From Cytophagaceae bacterium (lineage in GTDB: Bacteria; Bacteroidota; Bacteroidia; Cytophagales; Flexibacteraceae): a DNA stretch of 64,000 nucleotides. Shown here one piece after another: positions 8,489 through 15,374 of this stretch. A model generated the notes under the pieces. It searched no databases and was not told the DNA's origin. It saw only the letters and a program-made list of their open reading frames with translations. A program made the translations under genes and the position numbers. The stretch covers positions 124,001 to 188,000 of the forward strand of contig CANGYH010000004.1 of assembly GCA_947458545.1 (NCBI GenBank), written 5' to 3'. The stretch's first letter is position 1. Each line of letters starts with the position of its first letter.

Positions 8489-8502
8489 GTGGAGGATAAC
8501 GG
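8489..8502. repeat. Left attachment repeat (attL core)
   Basis: gtggaggataacgg is identical to 47554-47567, which covers the 3' end of tRNA-Ala(GGC). The copies are 39,065 bp apart in direct orientation and enclose the integrase and all phage genes. Confidence 0.75.
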
Positions 8503-8855
8503 GCGCGAGGCTTGGCATAGCCTGGCATACCGGATACGACAAGTCAGGCAGTTAGCTTGATTGCGCTGCCGAGTGTGGCGCACCTAATCTGCCCTATCAT
8601 GCAACTTGGTTGAGCCATACTTGAACCACGGCGAGGGCTTATGTGACGGCCATGTAACTGCCATGTGACGGCCATGTAACTGCCATGTAACTGACAATGG
8701 CGGGCAGGTCAAGGGTCTGCCGGCGGCTGCTGCGAATCGTCGGCAAAACAGATATGGGCAAGGCCAAGCCATGCCTTGCCATTTGGGCGACAGCCTGTTG
8801 CCGAATCTTTGCCTCCAGAATGCATACGGCCTTGTGGGCCGCATCCATCTAGCTT
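8503..8855. other. Prophage left-end region with likely integrase arm sites and 11-bp repeats
   Basis: No credible gene. At 8612-8629 it has GAGCCATACTTGAACCAC, matching 47482-47499 (GAGCCATAGTTGAGCCAC) at the other prophage end with two mismatches; the octamer TTGA(A/G)CCA occurs at 8610, 8621 and 47491. These are candidate arm-type integrase sites. Further in are five 11-bp repeats (8641-8695), described separately. Short frames on the minus strand across the repeats look fortuitous. Confidence 0.5.
8641..8695. repeat. Five 11-bp direct repeats at helical spacing
   Basis: ATGTGACGGCC, ATGTAACTGCC, ATGTGACGGCC, ATGTAACTGCC and ATGTAACTGAC stand head to tail with no gaps. A period of 11 bp places each copy on the same face of the DNA, as for protein-binding arrays. 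Located between the left att core and the methylase gene. Confidence 0.75.
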
Positions 8856-9659
8856 ATGATAAAGTCAACCGGCAAGACGCCGCTTTCCTACTACGGAGGC
8901 AAGCAGCGCATGGTGCGGCACATCCTGCCGCTCATACCCACCCACAAAATCTACACCGAGGCATTCTGCGGAGGCGCGGCCATCTACTGGGCCAAGCCGC
9001 CGTCCGAGGTGGAGGTAATCAACGACCTCAACCATGCCGTGACGGCGTTCTGGCGTGTGCTCAAAACCGAGTACCAGGCCTTGCGGGAACAGATCGAGCT
9101 GACGCTCCACAGCCGCGATGCCTACGCCGACGCGCTTCACATCCTGGAGCGGCCGCACCTGTTCGACGAGCTGCGCGTGGCCTGGGCGATATGGGTCGGA
9201 TGCGTCCAGGGCTTCGGCTCCAAGCCCGAGAGCTGGGGTTACGACCTGAACGGCACCACAATCAAGAAGCTGGGCAACAAGCTGGCCGAGTTCGGCCCGC
9301 ACCTGGCGCATCGGCTTGCCCGCACGACGGTGGAATGCAACGACGCCTTGCGCGTGATCGCCAGCCGAGACACCGCCGGCACCTTCCACTACGTCGATCC
9401 TCCGTACTTCAACTCCAACTGCGGGCATTACGAGGGTTACTCCGAGCAGGACTTCAGGAACCTGCTGGATCTGCTCTCGCGCGTCGAGGGCAAGTTCCTG
9501 CTTTCGAGCTACCCCTCTGATTTGCTTGCGGAGTTCACCGACCGCTACGGCTGGCACACCGTCAGCATCGAGCAAAGCGTGGCCGTGACGGGCAAGCGGG
9601 CAGGCAAGAAAAAGAAGGTCGAAGTGCTCACGGCCAACTACCCGATACAGGCGAATTAG
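8856..9659 (+). CDS. Phage DNA adenine (N6) methyltransferase, D12 class
   Basis: 267 residues. N-terminal SYYGGKQRMV (about 11-20) and TEAFCGGAAIYW (34-45) form the SAM-binding motif I region, INDLN (55-59) follows, and the catalytic motif YVDPPYF has DPPY at 181-184. This is the order of Dam/D12-class enzymes, which methylate adenine N6; the lysine-rich tail (GKRAGKKKK) is phage-like. It would protect phage DNA from host restriction or mark it for control. It stands alone on the plus strand at the far left of the prophage and is convergent with the integrase, overlapping its end by 4 nt (9656-9659). Target sequence unknown. Confidence 0.9.
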   Translation: MIKSTGKTPLSYYGGKQRMVRHILPLIPTHKIYTEAFCGGAAIYWAKPPSEVEVINDLNHAVTAFWRVLKTEYQALREQIELTLHSRDAYADALHILERPHLFDELRVAWAIWVGCVQGFGSKPESWGYDLNGTTIKKLGNKLAEFGPHLAHRLARTTVECNDALRVIASRDTAGTFHYVDPPYFNSNCGHYEGYSEQDFRNLLDLLSRVEGKFLLSSYPSDLLAEFTDRYGWHTVSIEQSVAVTGKRAGKKKKVEVLTANYPIQAN

Positions 9660-10960
9660 CGTTTGCGTGTCGTTTTTTTAGGCAAAGAGCCCGGCCCTTG
9701 GTCGGGCTTTTTCTTTTCTCCGAAAAGCGTATCTAAGGTGTCGTCAACCGCTCCCTCGTCTAGTCTTGCCAGGTACGCTTCGGTAATGGTGATGTTGGAG
9801 TGGCCGAGCGCCCGGCTGACGGCGTACACGTCTCCGGTGGCCTTGATCGCATGATCCGTGAAGCTGTGACGAGCCATGTGCGTGGTGAGATTCTTCTCGA
9901 TGCCGGCATCTTGAGCCACTCGCTTTAGGAGCTTGTTTATGGTCGCAATGGAGGGCCCCGTGGCCGTCTTGCGGTTCTTCTCGATCCACTCCGGATCGAG
10001 CCCCGGGCGCATGAAGGGGAAAATGAAGTCCGCTGCCTTTGCATCTGCCTTGCGGTACTGCGCAAGAATGGCTTGCGCCTGGCTGGGTAGCTTGATGGAC
10101 TTGGTGGTACCTGTCTTGCCCATTCGGTAAAGCAGCCTATCTCCCTGCACGTTGCCCCAGCGCAAGCAGATGGCATCACCTACCCGCATACCGGCGCAGT
10201 AGTATTGGAAGAGCAACACCGACCGGGCATCATGGCGCCTGTCCTGCGATTGATAATCGAGTGCCTTGATTCGCTCAACCTCCACGGCCGTGAGCCGCTC
10301 CTTGTGTACCTTGTCCCACTTGAAGGTGTAGCGCAAAAAAGGATTCTTGGTGCCTTCGAGCAAGCCGTAATCAATGGCACGGCTTACCATGGCCTTTAAT
10401 TGCTCAAGCTTCTTATTGACCGTATTGCGTTTATTCTTGCCGAGCCAGTGCGCTTCAAGCCTATGAATAAGCTCTAGGGTAAGGTCTTGGATTTTGATAT
10501 CCGAGCCTTGCAAAAAGTCGCTTATCTCGTTATAGATCGTGGTGTATTTCACCGCCGTAGCCTGCGACTGCGCTACTCGGATATGCTCGATTTGCTGTTT
10601 GAAAAAAAACAAGAAGCCGCCCTCTTGCTTTCCGGATTTACCCTGCAGCGCGGCCTCAACGTACTGCTTGGCAACGTCGAAATCCAAGGCTTTACCGTCT
10701 TTTTCAAGCTGCATTAAGGCAGCCTCGGCCTGCCGCAATTTATTGCGGAGCCGAGGCGTTACGATAGCCCAGTCGTCTGCCTTTTTGCTTATCCAATTTT
10801 CCTGCGCTGGGTTGGCATTCTTGTTCCAGTGCTTGCCGAGCACGTAAATTCCGAGCGTGAAGCGGGCTATTTTCTTGCCCAGCGTCATGCGCAGAAGTAC
10901 CGGCTGTGTTCCGTCCTCCTTTAACCTGGGCCGAAGCTCAAATTTCAGGTGGACGGCCAT
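9656..10960 (-). CDS. Tyrosine-type integrase of the prophage
   Basis: 434 residues, a Bacteroidota-type phage integrase: arm-binding domain (about 1-95), core-binding SAM-like domain (about 115-215) and catalytic domain with Arg259 (CAGMRVGD), Lys282, His361-x-x-Arg364 (HMARH), His387 (LGHSNI) and nucleophile Tyr396 (TEAYLARLD). It recombines attP with attB at the tRNA-Ala 3' end. Its ATG overlaps the TGA of the upstream gene (ATGA, 10957-10960 region), making it the third gene of a translationally coupled repressor-exported protein-integrase operon, so it is probably transcribed with the repressor in the lysogen. Confidence 0.93.
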   Translation of the reverse strand: MAVHLKFELRPRLKEDGTQPVLLRMTLGKKIARFTLGIYVLGKHWNKNANPAQENWISKKADDWAIVTPRLRNKLRQAEAALMQLEKDGKALDFDVAKQYVEAALQGKSGKQEGGFLFFFKQQIEHIRVAQSQATAVKYTTIYNEISDFLQGSDIKIQDLTLELIHRLEAHWLGKNKRNTVNKKLEQLKAMVSRAIDYGLLEGTKNPFLRYTFKWDKVHKERLTAVEVERIKALDYQSQDRRHDARSVLLFQYYCAGMRVGDAICLRWGNVQGDRLLYRMGKTGTTKSIKLPSQAQAILAQYRKADAKAADFIFPFMRPGLDPEWIEKNRKTATGPSIATINKLLKRVAQDAGIEKNLTTHMARHSFTDHAIKATGDVYAVSRALGHSNITITEAYLARLDEGAVDDTLDTLFGEKKKPDQGPGSLPKKTTRKR

Positions 10961-11343
10961 CAGAAGCGGTACGTAATGGCAGCGTTGCCTAAGCCAACGT
11001 CGTAGCTTAGGCCGCCGCCGTTTGAATTTCCGGCCTTAATCAGGTAATTATTTCCACGCACGTAGTTGACGATGGAAAATCCCAGGCAGACGGCCCCGGC
11101 ACCTATGCTTACGCCGCCGAAAAAGCGCATATCCGTGTTGATTTGGCCCGTGCCGTGGTAGCGGCCGAGGTAAATACCGCCCGTTACGCCGAGCGCGGCG
11201 GCGGCACCGCCGAAGGCCAGGCCTCTGTTGTAGCAGGCACCGGCTTTGGCCAGATTTGAAGCCTCGATTTTAGGTTGATTCTGGCCGCTCGCGGAGGCGC
11301 AGATACCAAGAGCGAGCAGAAGCGTTGCGATTTGATTTTTCAT
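10960..11343 (-). CDS. Signal-peptide protein encoded between repressor and integrase
   Basis: 127 residues. A signal peptide (MKNQIATLLLALGICASASGQ, cleavage likely after SASG) is followed by a small glycine-rich protein with two hydrophobic stretches (GLAFGGAAAALGVTGGIYLG and GGVSIGAGAVCLGFSIVNYV) and a C-terminus ending AAITYRF, which suggests the outer membrane. Its ATG overlaps the repressor TGA (11340-11343) and its TGA overlaps the integrase ATG. Expression from the lysogenic operon points to a lysogenic-conversion or superinfection-exclusion role, but that is inference; no family is recognised. Confidence 0.75.
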   Translation of the reverse strand: MKNQIATLLLALGICASASGQNQPKIEASNLAKAGACYNRGLAFGGAAAALGVTGGIYLGRYHGTGQINTDMRFFGGVSIGAGAVCLGFSIVNYVRGNNYLIKAGNSNGGGLSYDVGLGNAAITYRF

Positions 11344-12071
11344 CTTGCGGGTGAGTAAACGATTCGGTCTATTTTCCAGACGGCCCGGATATCGTCCACC
11401 AGGACGGGCATGCTACCGCCCTCCGAGCTGTCGGAATGCAAGGTTAGCAGTCCCTTGGTTAGAATCTCGTTGTCGCGGATGCGCTTGATCACGAACGAGC
11501 TTCCGAAGCTGACAGCGTACACGCCGGCCGATAGGTACTGCCAGTCCACCTGGGGCACTGGAAGCGCAAGTACCATGGCTCCGGCCGGGTAGCCTGGCTC
11601 CATGCTGTCTCCGTTGACCTCGAAGACCACGCCCTGCTTGTTGAGCTTAGTAGGCTGGACGTAAAGGACTCTGATTCGCTCGATCTCTGGGGGGAGGGTT
11701 CCGGTCATGTTCTCAGTAAAGGTTGCGCGCATGTTGGCCTTGACGAAGGGCAGATCCACGAACTCTTGATCAATTAACAGACCCTTCGAGGTCACGTTGC
11801 CCTCGAGCAGCATAGGCCCCTCCGAGAGGCATAGCATCCACTCCGGATTGAGGTCAGGGAAGACCTGAAGCGTCCGGGATATCATCTCCGGCGTGGCGTT
11901 ACGCCCTGCCACCCGGTTGGAGAGCTGGCTTACCTGGGCCTGCGTAGCACCGATCATGTCGGCAAAGCGGGACTTACTGCCGACACGCTTGCTCTTGACC
12001 AAAAAATTTATCAACTCCGAAAACCGCTGATTGATAGCGTCTTGGGAGGTGCTTGGTACGGTTTCGCTCAT
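11340..12071 (-). CDS. CI-like repressor with S24/LexA-type C-terminal domain
   Basis: 243 residues. N-terminal Xre-type HTH (about 14-75; SRFADMIGATQAQVSQLSN is the turn) and a C-terminal S24 peptidase-like domain with the Ser of NGDSMEPG (Ser156) and Lys196 (VIKRI). Such repressors hold the lytic promoter shut and are inactivated when RecA-driven self-cleavage occurs. A clear Ala-Gly cleavage dipeptide was not identified. The gene is divergent from the early lytic operon across a 111-nt gap rich in palindromes and leads the leftward operon with the exported protein and integrase. Confidence 0.88.
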   Translation of the reverse strand: MSETVPSTSQDAINQRFSELINFLVKSKRVGSKSRFADMIGATQAQVSQLSNRVAGRNATPEMISRTLQVFPDLNPEWMLCLSEGPMLLEGNVTSKGLLIDQEFVDLPFVKANMRATFTENMTGTLPPEIERIRVLYVQPTKLNKQGVVFEVNGDSMEPGYPAGAMVLALPVPQVDWQYLSAGVYAVSFGSSFVIKRIRDNEILTKGLLTLHSDSSEGGSMPVLVDDIRAVWKIDRIVYSPAR

Positions 12072-12100
12072 GTAGGAATGAAAAAAGTTTCCCCAGTGAG

Positions 12101-12164
12101 TTGCGTGTTATATCAATTCGATATACCTTTGCCCTCGTCTTGTAATTCATTACAAGATTACAAG
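12101..12164. promoter_or_regulatory. Rightward early promoter with overlapping operators
   Basis: TTG at 12101-12103 and TACCTTTG at 12124-12131, 20 nt apart, give a Bacteroidota promoter firing into the early operon. An inverted repeat TATATC-N5-GATATA (12109-12125) fills the spacer. Just downstream lie three half-sites: CTTGTAAT-TC-ATTACAAG (12139-12156, perfect palindrome) plus ATTACAAG (12157-12164), at about +1 to +27. Repressor binding here would block the polymerase. Confidence 0.7.
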
Positions 12165-12182
12165 ACAATACAGCAAACCCGT

Positions 12183-12446
12183 ATGCCTATGAGTGAAAAA
12201 ATTCCGCTTCAGGAGCCTAACGACGACCTGGAGGGAAAGAAGTTCTGGGATCAGACCGTGGGTCTGATCGAAGATTATCTGCCCAGATTCTATGTGGCAG
12301 AGGTAAAGAAGGAACTGGAACAGGCTGGCATAGAAGCCACCGAAGCGGAGATCATCAACGTCCGGAACGGGCGCTCTCGCAGACGGGCAGTGTGCAAAGC
12401 CTTCTGGTCGGTCGGCAAAAGACACTATGACAGCCTGCAGGTATGA
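12183..12446 (+). CDS. Small first protein of the lytic operon, Cro-like position
   Basis: 87 residues from ATG 12183 (MPMSEKIPLQ); an alternative ATG is two codons on (12189). The in-frame ATG at 12042 would lie upstream of the promoter and is rejected. The part AEVKKELEQAGIEATEAEIINVRNG then a basic stretch SRRRAV reads like a compact DNA-binding helical domain. As the first gene after the rightward promoter and operators it occupies the place of Cro in lambdoid phages, so a regulator is likely. Its TGA overlaps the next ATG (12443-12446). Confidence 0.7.
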   Translation: MPMSEKIPLQEPNDDLEGKKFWDQTVGLIEDYLPRFYVAEVKKELEQAGIEATEAEIINVRNGRSRRRAVCKAFWSVGKRHYDSLQV

Positions 12447-12772
12447 CGAGCTATCACGTTCCGAGCATCGAAATGCATCAGGCGCTTGTAGGCCGGGTGA
12501 AGCAGCTGGAAAGCAAGCTGCAGGCAACCTGGCAACTAACGCCTCACCGCCCGACCTTCTTTACCAGACAGCAGGCTTGCGCCGCCCTCGGCTGCAGCCT
12601 CCGTACCCTGGAGCGATTGATCGCGAAAGGGGTTCTCAAAACCCGCCGCGAAGGTGCCAAGCATGGCAAGGTCATGGTAGAGGTGGAGAGCATAGGCCAA
12701 TACATGGCCTCGACCGGCACCAGCCGCGACTTTATCGAAACCGCCCTAACCGAAGCCTATTATGGAATCTGA
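12443..12772 (+). CDS. Excisionase/AlpA-like HTH protein
   Basis: 109 residues. An N-terminal coiled-coil helix is followed by FTRQQACAALGCSLRTLERL, a MerR/HTH_17-type winged helix as found in excisionases and AlpA regulators, and a wing strand GKVMVEVESIGQYM. Such proteins bend DNA at att sites or regulate early genes. Starts by ATGA overlap with the preceding gene and overlaps the next by 11 nt. Role as the prophage Xis is plausible because no other excisionase candidate is seen. Confidence 0.7.
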   Translation: MTSYHVPSIEMHQALVGRVKQLESKLQATWQLTPHRPTFFTRQQACAALGCSLRTLERLIAKGVLKTRREGAKHGKVMVEVESIGQYMASTGTSRDFIETALTEAYYGI

Positions 12773-13124
12773 AGTGCAAGTAAAGCCTTCCATCTACGTC
12801 AATATCAATGGCACGATAACCTTTGGTCGTGTCCTCGCTAAGGCTCTTCAGCTAAATCCAGGTACCGTGGTTGAGATTCGACAGAGCACAGACTACCCTT
12901 TTGCGGTGCATCTGATCACCAGGCCGGACAATGACAATGGTAAGCGCATTCGGGACTGCGATAAGGTCGGACTGCACGTCCATAACCTTCAGGTGGCCTA
13001 TCAGATTCGTCACTACCATCCTAGCGCTACCAACATTATCAGGCTAGTGCTGGAGAACACGGAACCCTTTACAGAGGGCGACGCTAGGTACTGGACGCTG
13101 ATGCCGTACAAACCCGCCCCTTAA
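12762..13124 (+). CDS. Hypothetical early phage protein
   Basis: 120 residues beginning MESEVQVKPSIYVNINGTITFG. The start region resembles an AbrB/SpoVT-type beta-hairpin (GTITFGRVLAKALQLNPGTVVEIR), suggesting a swapped-hairpin DNA-binding or small beta-sheet protein, but the match is by eye only. Lies in the early operon, overlapping the HTH gene by 11 nt and followed after 15 nt by the next gene. Confidence 0.6.
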   Translation: MESEVQVKPSIYVNINGTITFGRVLAKALQLNPGTVVEIRQSTDYPFAVHLITRPDNDNGKRIRDCDKVGLHVHNLQVAYQIRHYHPSATNIIRLVLENTEPFTEGDARYWTLMPYKPAP

Positions 13125-13139
13125 TCCCCCTTAAGCTTT

Positions 13140-13490
13140 ATGGATCAACAAAAAAGCGGCCTCTTAGAGGCTGACGGGAATGTTTTGCCCTTCCCGAATC
13201 CAGAACTGCGGTTTCGCAAGCTGTTTTTTGCGCCGAGCAAGGCCCGGCCTGACGAGTACGAGGCCCGCGTAGGTAGGTATCAGACCTACGTGGTCTGGAA
13301 GCCCACCTACAGCATGGCCTATTGCGCCATGAACATAGATGGCGGCTTCCATGAAGGGCCTGCTTTTGCGGATGCGGAGGCAGCGAAGCGCGCTTGCCAG
13401 GAGCACTTCGAGCGCTGGGTGGCCACCACATTCTTTAACCTGGTTGCGGCCGAGCCGGAGCCTGCAGGAAAGGAAGGTGGCCATGCATAA
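13140..13490 (+). CDS. Hypothetical early phage protein
   Basis: 116 soluble residues with no recognised motif; a central segment (YQTYVVWKPTYSMAYCAMNIDGGF) is aromatic-rich beta-like and the C-terminal part is helical (ADAEAAKRACQEHFERWVA). It overlaps the next gene, a lipoprotein, by 8 nt. Function unknown. Confidence 0.6.
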   Translation: MDQQKSGLLEADGNVLPFPNPELRFRKLFFAPSKARPDEYEARVGRYQTYVVWKPTYSMAYCAMNIDGGFHEGPAFADAEAAKRACQEHFERWVATTFFNLVAAEPEPAGKEGGHA

Positions 13491-14001
13491 GCTGGAGACC
13501 ATCCTCTATCCTGCCCTGCTGGCTGCAGCCGTGGCTTTGCAGACGGCCGGATGCCGTGCCGGACAAGGCAAGACCGAGGCACCCAAGCCCGCCGTGTACG
13601 GCGAGGTAAGCATCAATGACTCGGTCACCATCAAGCTAGACCATGCCCATGACACCACCCTGCTGCACCGCACGAGCCTGGGAAAGGTGTACGTGTACCA
13701 GCTCGAGAACTGGACGGTCGTGCGTGGGCGCAGGCACAGCGTCGTCTTCTCGGTCGAGCTGTCGCCAGGCGAGCACCAGCCCCACGAGCGGGTTACCGTC
13801 TTCCGAGACGGGCAGGCCGATGCGGGCGCCTCGGTGTACTACCAGAGCAGCCCCAGCCCCGCACCCTGGCTGCGCTGGGGCAAAGACGGCGACCGTCTCA
13901 CCATCCGCCAACACGGCGGCAGACTACTCATCCAATTCCACCCCATCCACGAGTGGAACGGCCCTCGCCGTCTGCTGCGTGGATACATCTCCCAACCCTG
14001 A
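13483..14001 (+). CDS. Phage-encoded lipoprotein
   Basis: 172 residues from ATG 13483. MHKLETILYPALLAAAVALQTAGC is a lipoprotein signal peptide with lipobox QTAGC (Cys24). The mature part is beta-rich (GEVSINDSVTIKLDHAHDTTL, VVFSVELSPGEHQPHERVTVF) with no known family. It is followed with a 1-nt overlap (TGATG) by a small membrane protein, an arrangement that recalls two-part spanins or envelope-modifying pairs, but its position in the early operon argues against a lysis role. Confidence 0.65.
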   Translation: MHKLETILYPALLAAAVALQTAGCRAGQGKTEAPKPAVYGEVSINDSVTIKLDHAHDTTLLHRTSLGKVYVYQLENWTVVRGRRHSVVFSVELSPGEHQPHERVTVFRDGQADAGASVYYQSSPSPAPWLRWGKDGDRLTIRQHGGRLLIQFHPIHEWNGPRRLLRGYISQP

Positions 14002-14180
14002 TGCGTCAGTTTTTTTCGATTCCCTTGATCCTCCTCGTCCTGGTACTTCTGATGCCGGTCATCATCCTGGAGAAAACGTGCCTCGCCCTCCGCTTCGTCT
14101 GCAACAAGCTCATCGACGCGGCCGACTACATCATCAACTATGAGTGGCTTTTCGGCCAGGAAGGAGGCTGGCGTGACTAA
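14001..14180 (+). CDS. Small single-pass membrane protein
   Basis: 59 residues: MRQFFSIPLILLVLVLLMPVIIL is one transmembrane helix, followed by a soluble tail (LEKTCLALRFVCNKLIDAADYIINYE). The start overlaps the lipoprotein stop by one base (TGATG), so the two are translationally coupled. Could anchor the lipoprotein or act at the inner membrane. No family recognised. Confidence 0.6.
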   Translation: MRQFFSIPLILLVLVLLMPVIILEKTCLALRFVCNKLIDAADYIINYEWLFGQEGGWRD

Positions 14181-14427
14181 GAGTATGCACATGGGCATCT
14201 GCGTTAAAGGCTACCTGAAAAAGCCTTTAAGCGAGATGAAAAACGTTTTCTTCAATAATAATACTGGCGAATTTCTCAGCACACAAGAAGCTAGAGACTA
14301 TCTTTTGGATGAGCTTTCAAAAGGCCATTTGGTAATTCCGATCGGCCAATGCCCCGATTGGGATTATGTGCATGGCTGCCCTGGGCATGTGGTTGAAAAT
14401 GCCGGAAAGGAGGCCCAACCATGCTGA
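14173..14427 (+). CDS. Hypothetical small protein, GTG start
   Basis: 84 residues if started at GTG 14173, which has AAGGAGG at 14161-14167 with 5-nt spacing; ATGs at 14185 and 14191 are alternatives. The sequence VKGYLKKPLSEMKNVFFNN... EFLSTQEARDYLLDELSKG ends with HGCPGHVVENAGKEAQPC. A Cys/His set (GQCPDW, HGCPGH, QPC) could bind metal but is not a recognised zinc motif. Early operon, overlapping neighbours on both sides. Confidence 0.6.
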   Translation: MTKSMHMGICVKGYLKKPLSEMKNVFFNNNTGEFLSTQEARDYLLDELSKGHLVIPIGQCPDWDYVHGCPGHVVENAGKEAQPC

Positions 14428-14891
14428 TAGGCTACAAAAATGTCTTTCGCTCCATGATTGAATCTGGAAGAAAGGACATCACATTTCGCAAGCGCCGCAA
14501 CGTGGTGCCGAAATATCTCGAGACCGTTCGAGAATACACAGGATTGCGCACCAAGCATTCCCGGATTATTACCGAGAGGGTGCTTAGAGGCATTTTCTTG
14601 GTAAAAATCATGGAGAACCAAATCGTGCTTTACGCGACAGAAGTCGGGCCACGAGCGCCCGAACTTGATCATTGGCAAGCATTCGAAGATGACACGCGGA
14701 GAATGCCTGAGTTCGCTGGAAAGCTGATGGATGAAAAAGCTTTTTTAGAGGCTCTCGCATACCGAGACGGATTCCCTAGCTGGAACGTGCTTTACCGCTG
14801 GCATCGTCTGAACGATACTGCTGATAAGATCATCTGGCTTGTTTGGCTGGGGCTGAATGCTCCGGAAAGAAAGGAAGGTGTCCATGCCTAG
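14421..14891 (+). CDS. Hypothetical early phage protein, possibly ASCH-like
   Basis: 156 residues. The start MIESGRKDITFRKRRNVV resembles the basic opening of ASCH-fold RNA-binding domains (GRKTIEIR-type), followed by a beta-rich part (GIFLVKIMENQIVLYATEVG) and a C-terminal helical region containing WNVLYRWHRL. The ASCH link is weak and from pattern only. Overlaps both neighbours by a few bases within the early operon. Confidence 0.55.
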   Translation: MLIGYKNVFRSMIESGRKDITFRKRRNVVPKYLETVREYTGLRTKHSRIITERVLRGIFLVKIMENQIVLYATEVGPRAPELDHWQAFEDDTRRMPEFAGKLMDEKAFLEALAYRDGFPSWNVLYRWHRLNDTADKIIWLVWLGLNAPERKEGVHA

Positions 14892-15123
14892 ACTTTTTAA
14901 TAAACGTGAACGCAAGCGGCTGTTTGTGCTCTGCTTTACTCCTAAATTCTTAGACCGCCACGTGTGGATTCAGCAATACGTGATTACAGCGGCAAAGCAA
15001 AATCAGAGTCTCAAGCAAAGAATCAAGCTTCTTGAAGTAGAGCTTGAATTTGCCCAGCGGAAAATAGAATGGCTAAAGGCCCAGATTGACTATTCGGCCA
15101 AGATGAAGGGGGTGGAGCTATGA
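14884..15123 (+). CDS. Small coiled-coil protein
   Basis: 80 residues, from ATG 14884, overlapping the previous stop by 8 nt. A very basic N-terminus (MPRLFNKRERKRLF) is followed by a long charged helix (QNQSLKQRIKLLEVELEFAQRKIEWLKAQ) that should form a coiled coil. Its TGA overlaps the next ATG (15120-15123). Function unknown; nucleic-acid binding is possible. Confidence 0.6.
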   Translation: MPRLFNKRERKRLFVLCFTPKFLDRHVWIQQYVITAAKQNQSLKQRIKLLEVELEFAQRKIEWLKAQIDYSAKMKGVEL

Positions 15124-15374
15124 AGCCAAGGCTAACGCTTGAATTACAAGATGTCGTTTACAACGACGGGCCAAAAGGCTGGGGCGAGGTTACTCCTATC
15201 TGGGGCAGAGGGGGCAGCGGGCTGGCCATGTCTTATTCCAAAAAATACCTCTGGTATTGGGAGGATGGCATCTCGGTTCGGATTGAAACCTTGGAGCTAT
15301 TGAACGTGCTGCAGGAGCACATTAAGAATCTGCGCACCAATGGCCCGCAGATCAGAGAGGGGGTGGAGCTATGA
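15120..15374 (+). CDS. Hypothetical early phage protein
   Basis: 84 residues with tryptophan- and tyrosine-rich middle (YSKKYLWYWEDGISVRIETL) and a helical C-terminus. Coupled by ATGA overlap to both the upstream coiled-coil gene and the downstream cytosine methylase (15371-15374). No family recognised. Confidence 0.55.
   Translation: MKPRLTLELQDVVYNDGPKGWGEVTPIWGRGGSGLAMSYSKKYLWYWEDGISVRIETLELLNVLQEHIKNLRTNGPQIREGVEL

Noticed and set aside
8584-8848. Minus-strand frames across the prophage left end
   Set aside because: They are built from the 11-bp repeats (repeated MAVTWPSHG) and have no coding character.
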